Shown: positions 1 through 9,787, counted from the first letter of the stretch. The stretch: 20,677 nt of DNA from Euperipatoides rowelli (GCA_003024985.2 PXIH01S0003828.1); one strand, 5' to 3'. A program made the numbers and translations. Notes: generated from the sequence alone by a model not told the origin.

Positions 1-87
1 CTGATAACAAATAGAACAGAAAATACTATTTAAGTTTTTTTTTTGTCTGTTATAGATTTTGAAATATACAAATTTATCTCAGTGTTA

Positions 88-232
88 CACTGCCACGACA
101 GCAAGGTATTAAGCCATCATGCGCTATGAAATAAAAGTAGCGCTACTCTGTGTGACATCTATTTTATAAATACTGATTTATTTTGCGTGATGGAATTTCG
201 CAACGCTACGCCTGTGTGGTGCCGGCCTTAAA
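88..232. other. GC-richer island, possible old repeat fragment
   Basis: This stretch is clearly richer in G+C and CpG than its surroundings. It contains an imperfect inverted pair (CCATCATGCGC near 114 and GCGTGATGG near 185) and an imperfect direct pair (GCGCTACTCTGTGTG and ACGCTACGCCTGTGTG). These suggest a fragment of a small transposable element. I see no target duplication and cannot name a family. Confidence 0.3.
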
Positions 233-857
233 GTTTTGTTTTGTAGATTTTCTTAAATATTCTTGATGAATCCTGGAGTAATGGTAGTACTGAATCCAAG
301 AAAATTCCAAAGAATGTTACAAAAAGAAAAACAAGAAACTGCCAAAGGCAAGTTTTATCCAAAATTAATTTCATTTCAAGGGGGGTTCAACACTTTAAAT
401 CTGATCAGGCATGTACATTTTGGACATCTGACATTACATGAGTCAGAGTTGTAGGCACATCAACCCTAATACTACAACTCCCACAAGTTTTCAATTCCTT
501 AAATCTAACTAGTGCACACTGAGGTTCAAGCTCAGCCTTACTCTAAATTAATCTTCTTCAACCCTCATTTATTTCAGCGCAACAGTGACATTAAAAAAAT
601 GGCAGTGTGAACAAAATATCCACATAGAAAAAGGGTTTGTGGTTCTCAAAAACTGTGATGACAAAACTATCACCTTTATTAGATTTCCTCTAGATAAACA
701 GTTTTTGAACTAACTACTTTAAAAGTAATTACTTTTAGTTATTTATTTTCTTATTGAAAATATATATATATATATAGGACAACTGAAATTACTGTATGCT
801 TCTTACCAAATTACTGTATCTTCCCACCATCTTGAAATACAATAGCTTACTCCTAGC

Positions 858-934
858 CACTGCAAATATATCTGTGGCCTAGATACCACAAATATATCTG
901 TGGCCTAGATACCACAAATATTTATGTGGCCTAG
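858..934. repeat. 26-bp tandem repeat, about 3 copies
   Basis: Three adjacent copies of a 26-bp unit begin near 860, at 886 and at 912. Each carries the core ATCTGTGGCCTAG or a close variant. The first two copies are nearly identical and the last is slightly diverged (TTTATGTGG) and shortened. Within each unit CCACA and TGTGG are inverted repeats, so a single unit can fold into a short hairpin. No coding role is visible. Confidence 0.8.
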
Positions 935-1747
935 TGCAGTACAGTAGAAAAGAAATGCCAATACATAAAATTGACTTTAAAACTTTTTAAAGCAGTAAGC
1001 TAATTTGATNGAGAGAAGATGTATAAAAAAATAATTGTCTAAAGCCCAAACAAATTTCAGAAATTTATATTTGGAAAATTTTATATTAATCCTTTGATTA
1101 TGTTCAAGTTTAATAATGTATAAGTAATGTATAGCTTTATTAAAATAAATCAAATAATGACTTTATTATCATTTGAAATAATACAAACTTTTATTTGTCA
1201 TTTAAAAATATGTATATAAACTAATGATGGTTTAGAGTCAATCATTAGAGGTGAACTAGTTAAATGCATTGCTCATCAAAACGAGTCATTCAAAATGATT
1301 CATTCATAATGATTAAAGAGTTATTCAGCAATTTCCGTGATCTAATGCAAATCTCTGAGATTTATCATTTTATTAAGGAAGTGCTTATTCCTATGGGGAA
1401 GGGTGGTTGCAATAATACTTTCTTACCATAGCTCTTATTCCCATGGGGTGCAAGTAACCGAACATAGAATCTTACACATTTTAGAATATTCTATTGTAAC
1501 TCATATTTGCATTTTTGAATTAGAAAGTGCTGTAGAAGCTAGCGTTCCATTTTATGAAATAGCCTACATATTTTTAATTAAAAAAGATCTCCATTCTATT
1601 ATTTACAATAGTTTGTGTTAGGTAAATATTACTATCAAATACTATGCATGCATAGTTAAGCATACCACTATAGGAAGAATACCAGACTTTTATTAAACTA
1701 GGTCACATACAACTGTCAATTTAGTCTTTACTGTCTAGACTATAGGC

Positions 1748-2241
1748 CAGTGATGGTGAATCTATGACACGCATATCACTAGGTGACACACTAACACGAT
1801 TTGGGTGGCACATCACATGAACACATTAAGCATAATGTAATATTGTGCATATAATAAATAGGAAATTGTGTCTGTGATAACTGATGCCATTTCAATATGG
1901 TGGTTAAAAATAATGATTTTGTGACATTTCTTAGTGAAGAAGTTAACACCTTATTTAGCAGTTCCATTGCATTATACACCGAGAAGCAGTGAGTGCAAAA
2001 GCAAGAATGAAGTTATTTGAAAATGTATTCTCAGTGGTAACTCAAATTGTGAACATTATATGACACATTCTCTAAATAATTGCCAGTTGTTGAAGATGTT
2101 AGATGAGGTGGATTCTCAATATGGCAGACTTCTTATGTATAATAATGTTCACTGGCTGAGTCGTGATGGCACACTAGACATTTGAAAGTAATAAACCAAA
2201 CTTCAAGTGTCACACTAGTCAAAAATGATACGCCCTCCTTG
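1748..2241 (+). mobile_element. Internally deleted hAT-superfamily DNA transposon
   Basis: The left end CAGTGATGGTGAATCTATGA matches the kind of terminal inverted repeat known from animal hAT elements, which begin with CAG and make 8-bp target duplications. The reverse complement of the right end (CAAGGAGGGCGTATCAT) matches it at about 12 of 18 positions. The 8 bases outside each end, CTATAGGC (1740-1747) and GTATAGAC (2242-2249), agree at 6 of 8, as expected for an old target duplication. Inside lies a remnant of the hAT transposase. At about 494 bp the element is far shorter than an autonomous copy, so it is a deletion derivative. The left end and internal coding match are strong; the right end is less certain. 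Confidence 0.75.
2063..2185 (+). pseudogene. hAT transposase fragment (GTF2IRD2/ZBED-like type)
   Basis: The frame opening at 2063 reads THSLNNCQ followed by LLKMLDEVDSQYGRLL and MYNNVHWLSRDGTL, then a stop. The pattern LDEVDxxYGxLLxxxxVxWLSRGxxL is characteristic of hAT transposases that were also domesticated in genes such as GTF2IRD2 and ZBED5. It sits in the catalytic-domain region of that family. Just upstream, 2049-2062 encodes V-N-I-I and then shifts frame, as if one base were lost from an ancestral R-A-H-S-L-N. Only about 40 codons remain of a protein of several hundred residues. It lies between the two hAT termini, which supports both calls. It cannot be functional. Confidence 0.75.
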
Positions 2242-2249
2242 GTATAGAC

Positions 2250-2606
2250 TGTCAGAATTACAAAATTATCACATTTTTNTTTTATAACTTATTTTAAATA
2301 CAAAAATTATTTATTGAATTCTGTGATTTCACAAGATGGCAACAGACATAAATTACCAATAGCAGACAAATTTATAATTTTATTCTATTCAAAAATAAAA
2401 GATTTATTTTTCTGGAATCCTAGACTTAATTAAAATTTGTAAAAATAATTTTTTAATTGTAATGAAAGTAGAAATGTGCAAATAAATTATCACTAATCAA
2501 GTTAAAAATAATATAAACATAATTCTTGATAAATAACAAATATTTAGCCTTAAAACTAAAAGAATGGAATGATAAAAAATATCCTTTAAATTATTGTTTA
2601 TTTAAA
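2250..2606. other. AT-rich spacer, no gene seen
   Basis: Low-complexity A/T-rich sequence with one ambiguous base at 2279 in a T run. I see no open frame, RNA gene or repeat structure here. Confidence 0.6.
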
Positions 2607-2872
2607 GATATCCCAACCTTAATATTATGCCGACACTATCTCCAAATTACTTAAAACGAATAAATCTAAATGTTAAAAGCCACCCTATATTAAACAATAT
2701 CCTAACCATAAGACTGACCCTATATAGTATCTCCAACCTATGTGAAAGAGATTTTAAAACAATAAAATATGGCTATAATCAATGATATCCTAACCTTAAG
2801 ACTACAATGACCCTATCATCAACTTATGTATTGAGATTTTAAAACAATAAATATATAATACGGTAGTATGAT
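2607..2872. repeat. Diverged ~88-bp tandem repeat, three copies
   Basis: Three units start at the word ATATCCYAACC at 2608, 2697 and 2785, giving periods of 89 and 88 bp. Shared later blocks are GACCCTAT, ATCTCCAA or ATCAAC, and a closing ATTTTAAAACAATAAA. Copies two and three are closest; copy one is more diverged (CGACACTATC, CTTAAAACGAATAAA). The A-rich end of each unit looks like a tail, but the head-to-tail arrangement favours an old local tandem duplication. Confidence 0.75.
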
Positions 2873-3376
2873 AATAAAAATGTGCAATCACCATCAACTT
2901 ACAAATGTGACCATATTAATGTAAAAAAAAAAAGGAGTAAATTACACATACCCTAAAAATTCACAGATCATTCCATTATTGGTAATATAAGTCTGGAGCG
3001 TCAGCCATCTTTGGTGGCCATTTTGAAACTAAGTTGAACCCAAAAGTAAAGTATCCATATAATTAGCATAGAGAAGCAAAACTAAATTGCAATTAAATAG
3101 GAAAATCATATTGATTTCTAGACAATAACTAATAACCTCAATGATAGATGTAATGGTGATTCCTTGCGGTTATCTCAGATTGTTTACTTTAAATGATGTC
3201 ACTAAATAATTTCAAGTGATGTGTAATTTTTTTTTTTTTTAATAAGTAGAATCATTATTTTTGGTAATTTAATCTCAAAATAATAGCGACTGACCCTATC
3301 TAGTATATAAAAATCCATTTCATGTGAGCTGTTGATAGTCCAATCATCTGTAAGTAACTTGTGTGTCGGCTGATTG

Positions 3377-3384
3377 CAGAAGAT
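3377..3384. repeat. Left 8-bp target-site duplication (GAAGATCC)
   Basis: GAAGATCC lies immediately outside the left terminal repeat of the 235-bp element and is repeated exactly at 3620-3627 outside the right one. Confidence 0.7.
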
Positions 3385-3619
3385 CCGGTCAGATTCCGTT
3401 ATCTGCCCACCAATATGGCTGATGGTAGTAAGTTCAAATTATCTAGATCTGCACTCAGCAACAGATTATTTCACCTCTAGATTATCCTAGGGTTAGGCCT
3501 GTAAAGAAAATATAATAAAACTGATGAGAAAAAAATACTAATTCCACACGCTACTAGTTTTAGTCGTCGTGCGACTCCTAGAGTTAATTATGTTGGTGGG
3601 CAGATAACGGAATCTGACT
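3385..3619. mobile_element. 235-bp MITE with long terminal inverted repeats
   Basis: The left end GGTCAGATTCCGTTATCTGC, continuing CCACCAA, is repeated in inverted orientation at the right end, which reads TTGGTGGGCAGATAACGG then AATCTGACT. The perfect paired block is about 26 bp and the outermost base differs. An exact 8-bp direct repeat, GAAGATCC, abuts both ends. The interior has no coding capacity. Eight-base duplications are made by the hAT, P and Merlin superfamilies. The termini do not start with the CAG usual for hAT, and GG starts occur in Merlin, so the superfamily is unresolved. The inverted repeats remain nearly identical, so the copy is younger than the LINE and hAT fossils nearby. 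Confidence 0.8.
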
Positions 3620-3627
3620 GAAGATCC

Positions 3628-5776
3628 CTTTCATTATTGTTGTCCATTAGATGAAGAATAATTTCAGTTTATTATAAGTTTTTCTAAAGTCTCAACATTG
3701 AGTATATATCCAGTGTATTGAAATGTTAGTTAAATCAGAACTTTATTAAAAAAGTTTGTTATTTAGTGTAATTTCATTTTTATTAAGTAGTCTATTTTTT
3801 ATTGTTTTAAAGTTCTATTTTCTTCATTATAATGAGATTCAATGAATAATTTAAATGCATTGAGTTATTTATGTTTATGCATGGAGTAACTCTGGAATAT
3901 TATTCAAATGTTCATAATTCATTTTGGTCCAAAAAACAAGTAAACAAATTGGACTAAATATTTGGATTTCATAATAGCTCACGTTCAATTTAAGACATTA
4001 TTTAATTAAAAATTTATACAATTCACAAAACAAACATATAAATAGTTTATATAATATTTATAGAATATAAAATATAAATGCTGTACATATACTGTATAAA
4101 GTATAATAATGTGGTAATTTAGGAATTCTAACAACATGAAAAAAAAGCAAAGAGTAGTTTTTGTAACTAATTTTATTTATTTGAATATAATTTAGACTAT
4201 TAAATGTAGACTATTTAGAAAGTAGTGGAGGGTGGACAATTTAATTAGTAGTCAGCTGATCTGTCAGTTGTTATACAATATTGGATTAGTGATTTACCCA
4301 TTTAAATAATTTTGTTAAATTATTCAAACGGCCATTGTCGGAATATCAATTTTATGTAGATGCTAGAGTCATCAATCAATGCATGCATGGCAGTCCTGAC
4401 TTCAGTCAGTATCGTTAGGATTGGTACACAATTTTAGAAACCAATTTGAAAATAAATGTCTATATTAATTACACTATTGCCAAATGCACTTTGTGTTAAA
4501 TATGAAATCCCAAAGCCTAATATTTTTTTTGGTCTGAAATGAAAAAATATAAAAAAAATTACAGAAAATTGTTCATAGTTTAAAATACACCCCCCCCCCC
4601 CTTCCACCTAATACAGTAGAGAAATATTTGTTTACAATTGTTTATTTGCATAAAATATTTTTTTTAAAAAATATTGGATCGCCGAATTGATTTTATAAAA
4701 AATAAATTTATTTTAAGCTATGATGTATAAATAAATGTGTGGGAATGCGATTAGAATATTCATTATTAAGGATTTCAGAATTTTATGTTGTTAAAAGAAA
4801 ACACGATAGTTATTAATTTTAGATGATTTTTTTCTTGCCAATAGTGACAGAATATTTTTTGTTGCCAATCATTAATTATTTTTATGAGAAAATAATTTTT
4901 TTTAAATGGTGTAGTTTTTGTAATATTTATATCAACTATGTTTTTATTTGCAAACATTCCCATGAAGCTGCAATGTATATCAACAAAGATGCTACAACAA
5001 GTCGAGTTATGATGTTTTTGTTTATTGTCTTAGCTTCGTCATTTAAGCTTAAATTTTTCTGAAAATTGGTTTAATACGACACTTTTATACGGTGAATCTA
5101 AACTTCTGTTCAAACTAAGCTTAAAATGAGCAAAAAATTGTGTTTTATTGTTTAAATATCTGCACTTCATTCTCCACCATACCAGGGGAAGTCGAGATAA
5201 GGAAATCATGGGTGGTAGTTAATAAAGTATGCAGACAATATTTTAGCGGAGGTTTTCTTGTTATTGGAATGTTGTCTCATATGTCATGTATTCATGGGGT
5301 TTTCTAAAAGGTAAACCCTTGGTCAGTTCTACCCAAAATTTCACAATTTATCAAATATGATGAAACCAAGAAATCTGATTAGCAGTGGGGACTCAGGATA
5401 CCAGATAGACATCTTTTTTATACAACATCAAAATTGTATTACTGAAATAAACATCTAAAAAATTAATATACCATAATATCCTATCTATAAGAACTATGCA
5501 TTTAATGAACTATGGGATTTATAAATTTTTAGATTCACATTTTGTTCTAGAATCAGGTATCCAGTCATCATAAAGATTATCATCCTACTAAATATAATTT
5601 CATGGACTTTTTAAATAATTGTTATTTTGATAAATTTCCTGTTTGAGAAATAATGTTTGCTTTTTAATTTTTTTTATTTTAATTTTTCCAAATTTAAATT
5701 CTCTCATGTAATATTATTTTATTTTTGTATCATATGTTAGTTTTTTATTATTATCCTATATTCTACTTGGAATAGA
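3628..5776. other. AT-rich spacer, no gene seen
   Basis: Two kilobases of A/T-rich sequence without a supportable gene. The open frames at 4775-4963 (minus) and 4823-5062 (plus) overlap each other, are rich in F, I, K, N and Y as A/T-rich noncoding DNA always is, and show no domain. A run of 12 cytosines lies at 4590-4601. Confidence 0.6.
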
Positions 5777-5910
5777 TTGTGTTCCGAAGCCGGAAGTTTT
5801 CTGAAGCCAGTAACAGCGCCATCTAGGAACTGTGATAAATCTAAAAAAAAAACCCACTTGACTAAATGTATAATAATAAGAAGCTACGTAGTAGGGCCAA
5901 ATAAAAAAAT

Positions 5911-6205
5911 GTTTGATGCCCGTGTAACCAGCTTAAAAATGTTTGATGTCCGTGTAACCGGCTTAAAAATGTTTGATGCTCGTGTAACCGGCTTAAAAAT
6001 GTTTGATGCCCGTGTAACCGGCTTAAAAATGTTTGATGCCCTTGTAACTGGCTTAAAAATGTTTGATGCCCATGTAACTGGCTTAAAAATGTTTGATGCC
6101 TGTGTAACTGGCTTAAAAATGTTTGATGCCCATGTAACTGGCTTAAAAATGTTTGATGACCATGTAACCGGCTTAAAAATGTTTGATGCCTATGTAACGG
6201 GCTTA
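5911..6205 (+). repeat. 30-bp minisatellite, ten units, open in one frame
   Basis: Ten head-to-tail units of exactly 30 bp begin with GTTTGATG at 5911, 5941, 5971 and so on to 6181. Because the period is divisible by three, one frame stays open from 5777 to 6223 and would encode a ten-residue repeat, MFDARVTGLK with variants. I do not think this is a gene. The unit-to-unit changes cluster in two CpG dinucleotides (CGT to CAT, TGT or TAT, and ACCGGC to ACTGGC), the pattern of methylation-driven decay. The flanks have no coding character and there is no recognisable domain. The non-repeat lead-in (5777-5900) includes ACAGCGCCATCTAGGAAC, a word related to the 157-bp array at 18 kb. Confidence 0.85.
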
Positions 6206-6619
6206 TTCGCTAGTTATTATTAAAAGGGAATATAATATTGGGCAGAAATTAAACTAATTTTTTTGGTGAAGTAAATATTTTTAAAAATTTTTGAATATCA
6301 ATGTCTGAAATAAATAGAATTATAATATAGCCATTAATATGTTAGTCAATTTGCTTATAAATTTGTATTTTTTTTAAAAAAAATAAACAAGGAATGAATT
6401 TCAACTAAATTTAAACCAAGTGTGTTAGAGTCAATTTTATTATGGCAAAGTAAGTAAATTTTAAATTCTTTATTTTGAGCCTACATGATTGAACAACATG
6501 AAATATTATATAAAGGTTATTATGAACATAAATCAACATACATTATACATGTGATAATATAAACCTTAGCTCTAGGAAGGATAAAGGTTTATTTACATAA
6601 TATTAAATTATATTAAAAT
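6206..6619. other. AT-rich stretch, possibly the 3' end of the LINE
   Basis: No gene is visible. The part nearest 6620 may be the 3' untranslated region of the LINE to its right. On the minus strand an AATAAA-like word occurs in CTCAAAATAAAG near 6470-6482. I cannot fix the LINE's 3' boundary, and I see no target duplication. Confidence 0.4.
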
Positions 6620-6649
6620 ATACAAATACATTAGATTCTAGAATTAACT

Positions 6650-8330
6650 AATCTAATTCAAGAAACAAAACATGAACAAAAATAACTTTGAGTTCTAATG
6701 AAAGGTAAATAATAATCATTAACGTTCTAGTAGCTCTACTAGACAAAACTTGATGTCTAACAGGTTTAATATGACTAATAAATTCAGATAAAAAAACTTA
6801 TTAGCAAATAAATTAACAAGCTGTTTTCTTATGTCAGCAAGTCAAGTAAATAGTAAACAATATTAATAATTCTTGATAATTAACAAATAAACTACCAGTT
6901 GTAATTTTGATAGCACAAACTTGTACTGATTCTATGTTATTGATCTGTTGTATCGTCAGGAAACCTGACCAAACTTTCCAACCAATATGCTAATGTAGGA
7001 TAAATATATGTTAAATATATAGCTCAGAAAATATTTTAATATTTTTCGTTTATATAGAATATAAAATTTTCTCAAAGCTTTAGCAATAATATTATAAACA
7101 TGTATAAACAAATTAAAGTCATTTTGCAAAGTTACACCCAAAATGGTGCATTTTACTTCAGATTTAGAAAAAATATGGATCACTAAACAGGTTTTAAAGG
7201 GTTTATGTTCATACCCCACTCCTACAACATATATGATCAACAGTCGCTTGAACGGAACTACTTATGTCACATCTATTATCAATGTTTATTAGAGTTAAAT
7301 CATCTACATATTTATAGTGACTTACATAATTATGTGACTAGTAAGCACAAAGTCTTTGGGAATTCAGCTTGTACAATAATAATTGTAATATTTACAAGTA
7401 GATGGAATTCTTATATGTTGTGATCTAATACAAATAAAAGAAGACATTCAGTCAATAAGAGCAGAGGGAGAGAGCACATTTCAATAAGAGCATTAATAAA
7501 TACATTATGATTTACAAAGTTAAAAGGATTTGTAAAATCAGTAATAATGGATACATCACATAGCTGATTATTCTCTAATGCTTTAAGTACATTATTAATT
7601 ATAAAAATAAGATACCAAGTAGAGGAAACTCCAGGTAGACATCAAATTGACCATGATCGATATAATGCCTAATTTGCAGTAAAAGTAGAGAATAAACATA
7701 TATTTTATAAATTTTTGAAATGTTTTATGATATGGAAAGAAGTCTTATCTGAGTTGTTTCTGGAACCATTTTGTTTTTAGGTATAGGAATGATAAATTAT
7801 TATTTGCAACAATGAGGAAATGAACCTTTGGATAATGACAAATTCATTAAAAAAGTAATAGTTGGGCTAAGATCAAAGGCAAAACCATTTAAAATAAAAC
7901 TTGGTAAGCCAGCTAGAGTAATCGTAATTTTATCATGTATTCTTTTAAGCTCACTACAAATACAAGCTTCATCAACAGGTTTAATTGGTAAACTAGTTAG
8001 AAATAAAAGAATTTGAGATCTATCAAGACCAGGAAGATGCTTTCAAATTATTTTCCAATAGAAAAAGCCATGAGATCATGGTTAGAATCAGGAAATGTAA
8101 AAGTTAATTTTCGCTTAAATTGCCGGAAAATTTATTGATGATTTGAAAATACCTTTTAGAACCATAGTAGAATCCAAAATATTCACCAAATTCTTAAGAT
8201 TTAGCTAGTTTGATCTTGTGTTTCATAAGAACAGTTAACTTTTTATACTCCAAACTATTACTTTTATGTTTATACAATAAATTTCTCATTTTGATTAGGA
8301 CACATATTTCATTTGTGAATTAGCTTTGAT
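6650..8330 (-). pseudogene. LINE reverse transcriptase, frameshifted
   Basis: On the minus strand the linker reads FTNEICVLIKMRNLLYKH, then the RT begins with LPSFILNGFAFDLSP, LMNLSLSKGSFPHC and IIPIPKNK. These match the RT pattern IPSFILK..A..LSP...LxNxSLxxGxFPxxWK..IIPIPK (about 7930-7760). Then follow QFDVY and, after a frameshift, PGVSSTWYLIFIINNVL, and LENNQLCDVSIITDFTNPFN, equivalent to box A (D.xKAFDxVNH); the first aspartate lies at about 7537-7539. The catalytic box YVDDLTLINI is intact (YVDD codons 7299-7310). After it come KCTILGVTLQNDFNLF and IAKALRKFYILYK (about 7030-7150), then VWSGFLTIQQINNIESVQ (about 6900-6970), the usual C-terminal region. Plus-strand frames at 7205-7423 and 7828-8016 are antisense shadows of this gene. 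Confidence 0.88.
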
Positions 8331-8656
8331 CATTAAGATTAATGAAAAAGAAACATCACATACTCACTTAACAGTATCCCTAACATAGGAGTAGCAATAC
8401 CAATAGCATCTATGCTATAAAAACAAGACCAATCAAATTGACTAATGATTTTCCAAAGGTATTAATAGATGACTCTCTTCTTGGTATATATCTATTAGTT
8501 GTTTTTTTGACAACAGTTTTCATGATACTCGTAAGGAGAAATCAAAATATTTGCATGATCTGAAGATGCAATAAGGGCATAAATGTGATAAATGTATTTA
8601 ATAGGACTTTTTCTAAAAGATGACTGTAGCCTATCTACTTTATTTTATTACATGTC

Positions 8657-8669
8657 AGTTTATTAATAA
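8657..8669. repeat. Left 13-bp direct repeat AGTTTATTAATAA
   Basis: AGTTTATTAATAA occurs here and again exactly at 9119-9131. The two copies bracket a segment that does not belong to the LINE reading frame, so they read as a target-site duplication. The word is A/T-rich, which lowers its weight. Confidence 0.5.
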
Positions 8670-9118
8670 CTAGCTGAAAAACCCTTTGTGAATTGAAGTA
8701 AACCAGGGCCCTAGCTATCCCCTCCCCCTCCCCTTATACCTCCTCTCCCCATCCCTCCTACCCCCCTATTCCTAAAATCATTTAAGAAACAATTAAAAAT
8801 AAAAATATCTTAATGAAAAGATCCTTGTCAATTGAAATACAACAGGGACCTAGATATCCCTCCCTCCCCTCCCCTTATGCTTCCTCTCCCCATCCCTCCT
8901 ATTCCTAAACCATTTTAGAAATGATTAAAAATATAAATCTCTTAATGAGATAACGCATGTTTCAAAATATTCAAATGAAAATTATATGTGGTTTTTATTA
9001 TCACAATCTGTATTACAGTATCTTATCTTATTGTTTAATAATAACAAATGCTAATAATAATAATTCTTATAATAATTTGTTTTTATCCAAACATTATGAA
9101 ATCTAAATGATAAACGCT
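8670..9118. mobile_element. Nested insertion inside the LINE, family unknown
   Basis: This ~450-bp block separates the GDLN and SDH motifs of the LINE endonuclease and has 13-bp direct repeats on both sides. It starts CTAGCTGAAAAACCCTTTG and ends AATGATAAACGCT. It contains a two-copy tandem repeat (8681-8820 and 8821-8955) made of a pyrimidine-rich block of CCCTCCCC words followed by an A-rich block. The duplication length is variable-type, as made by target-primed insertion, but I recognise no SINE or LINE head. It must be younger than the LINE it interrupts. An AAT-rich stretch near its end (9040-9065) resembles one outside it (9148-9178), which complicates the right boundary. Confidence 0.5.
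8681..8955. repeat. 140-bp C-rich tandem duplication, two copies
   Basis: Unit one (8681-8820) and unit two (8821 to about 8955) share, in order, TTG.SAATTGAA, CAGGGMCCTAG, a CCCTCCCC tract, CCTCTCCCCATCCCTCCT, ATTCCTAAA and ATTAAAAATA. They differ by scattered substitutions and a small indel in the C-rich tract. All the C-rich runs are on the plus strand, giving an asymmetric pyrimidine block in an otherwise A/T-rich region. Confidence 0.85.
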
Positions 9119-9739
9119 AGTTTATTAATAATTTTATTTATACTTTTTTAATAATAAATGCTAATAATAATAATAATCTAAATCTAAGAATGTGAAATCA
9201 CAGCACGTGAAAATCTTGCACATGCACTTTTCTATAAAGTTGACTGGTCACTGTTACCATTTTATTTTATGGAGTTTGTTTAAAATATATCAGAGAAATG
9301 GTAGATTGCTTGTATCCATATTATTTAAATCTCCCAATAAAAATATTTCCATTAAGATTTTTGGTTAAGGTTTTATCAATTTTGTTACCGATAAAAGACA
9401 AAGTTTCACTTAGATAAGCAGATGAAGTGGATAATAAACAGCCACAATGGAAAACCATCGGATGTTTCTTGGCAAATTGATCAATATCTCCAAGAAATAG
9501 CCTCAACTTCTACTGCATCTGGAAAACAATATCATGAACAGTAATCAACATATGTAAGTAAATCATAACTCCTCCACGGCCAATTTTGTCAGATTTATTT
9601 CTACATTTGTGAATGGCTTTATAGTTGTTAATTCCAAAATCATAGTTGTCAATTTCTTTAATCAAGTTTCAGTTAGTATAAGAAACAATGGCTTGTTTAA
9701 TAGTATTATAAATAGAGCAATTTATAATAGTATTATAAA

Positions 9740-9787
9740 TATTGGCACTAATCGACGTACTGCTAAGTACGTCGATTAGTGCCAATA
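9740..9787. repeat. Perfect 48-nt hairpin (22-bp arms, 4-nt loop)
   Basis: The left arm 9740-9761 (TATTGGCACTAATCGACG then TACT) pairs perfectly with the right arm 9766-9787. The loop is GCTA. The right arm continues the LINE frame (NGINTANLNVIGT on the minus strand), so the left arm is the added inverted copy. Directly to the left a 16-bp word, AATAGTATTATAAATA, occurs twice, at 9699-9714 and 9726-9741, so the breakpoint also carries a 27-bp-period tandem duplication. The arms are shorter than usual for an animal microRNA precursor. Confidence 0.95.

Larger units (their letters stand above)
1..1747. other. AT-rich spacer without a recognisable gene
   Basis: I see no gene in this stretch. 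The longest open frames (263-454 and 1403-1621, plus strand) show no recognisable domain and no similarity to a family I know. The stretch holds a GC-richer island at 88-232, a (TA)n run at 761-776, a 26-bp tandem repeat at about 858-934 and an ambiguous base at 1010. A short imperfect duplication around 1384-1460 shares the core TTATTCCYATGGGG. The segment around 1250-1310 contains repeated ATGATT/ATTCAT words, as in old transposon termini, but I cannot assign it. Confidence 0.6.
8500..9715 (-). pseudogene. APE-like endonuclease domain of the LINE
   Basis: The endonuclease nicks target DNA to prime reverse transcription. Its landmarks appear in the right order on the minus strand. First is LFLILTET followed by a stop where tryptophan is expected (LTETWL, 9659-9677). 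Next comes YDFGINNYKAIHKCRNKS then GRGGVMIYL (9570-9650), matching the usual dR..GGGv.iYv block. Then VAVYYPLHL (near 9425-9455), FLLGDLNNMD with the conserved GDLN (9323-9334), and finally SSDHANILISP with the SDH catalytic motif (SDH codons 8555-8563). Several frame changes separate these blocks. About 450 bp of foreign sequence (8670-9118) lies between GDLN and SDH, where a normal copy would have only tens of codons. The domain is inactive. Confidence 0.8.

Noticed and set aside
1010-1010. Single N at 1010 (also 2279 and 20105) as assembly joins
   Set aside because: Unlike the Ns in the 157-bp array, these have no duplicated flanks and look like ordinary ambiguous bases.
5911-6205. CRISPR array
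   Set aside because: The 30-bp units are directly adjacent with no spacers, and the context is animal DNA with transposons.
5777-6223. 148-codon frame with a MFDARVTGLK repeat as a secreted or structural repeat protein
   Set aside because: No signal peptide or domain, noncoding flanks, and unit variation concentrated at CpG sites; it is better read as a minisatellite.
7205-8016. Plus-strand frames at 7205-7423 and 7828-8016
   Set aside because: They are antisense to the LINE reverse transcriptase, whose motifs read clearly on the minus strand.
9740-9787. A microRNA precursor or a transcription terminator
   Set aside because: The 22-bp perfect arms with a 4-nt loop are too short and too perfect for a usual animal microRNA precursor, and hairpin terminators are bacterial.
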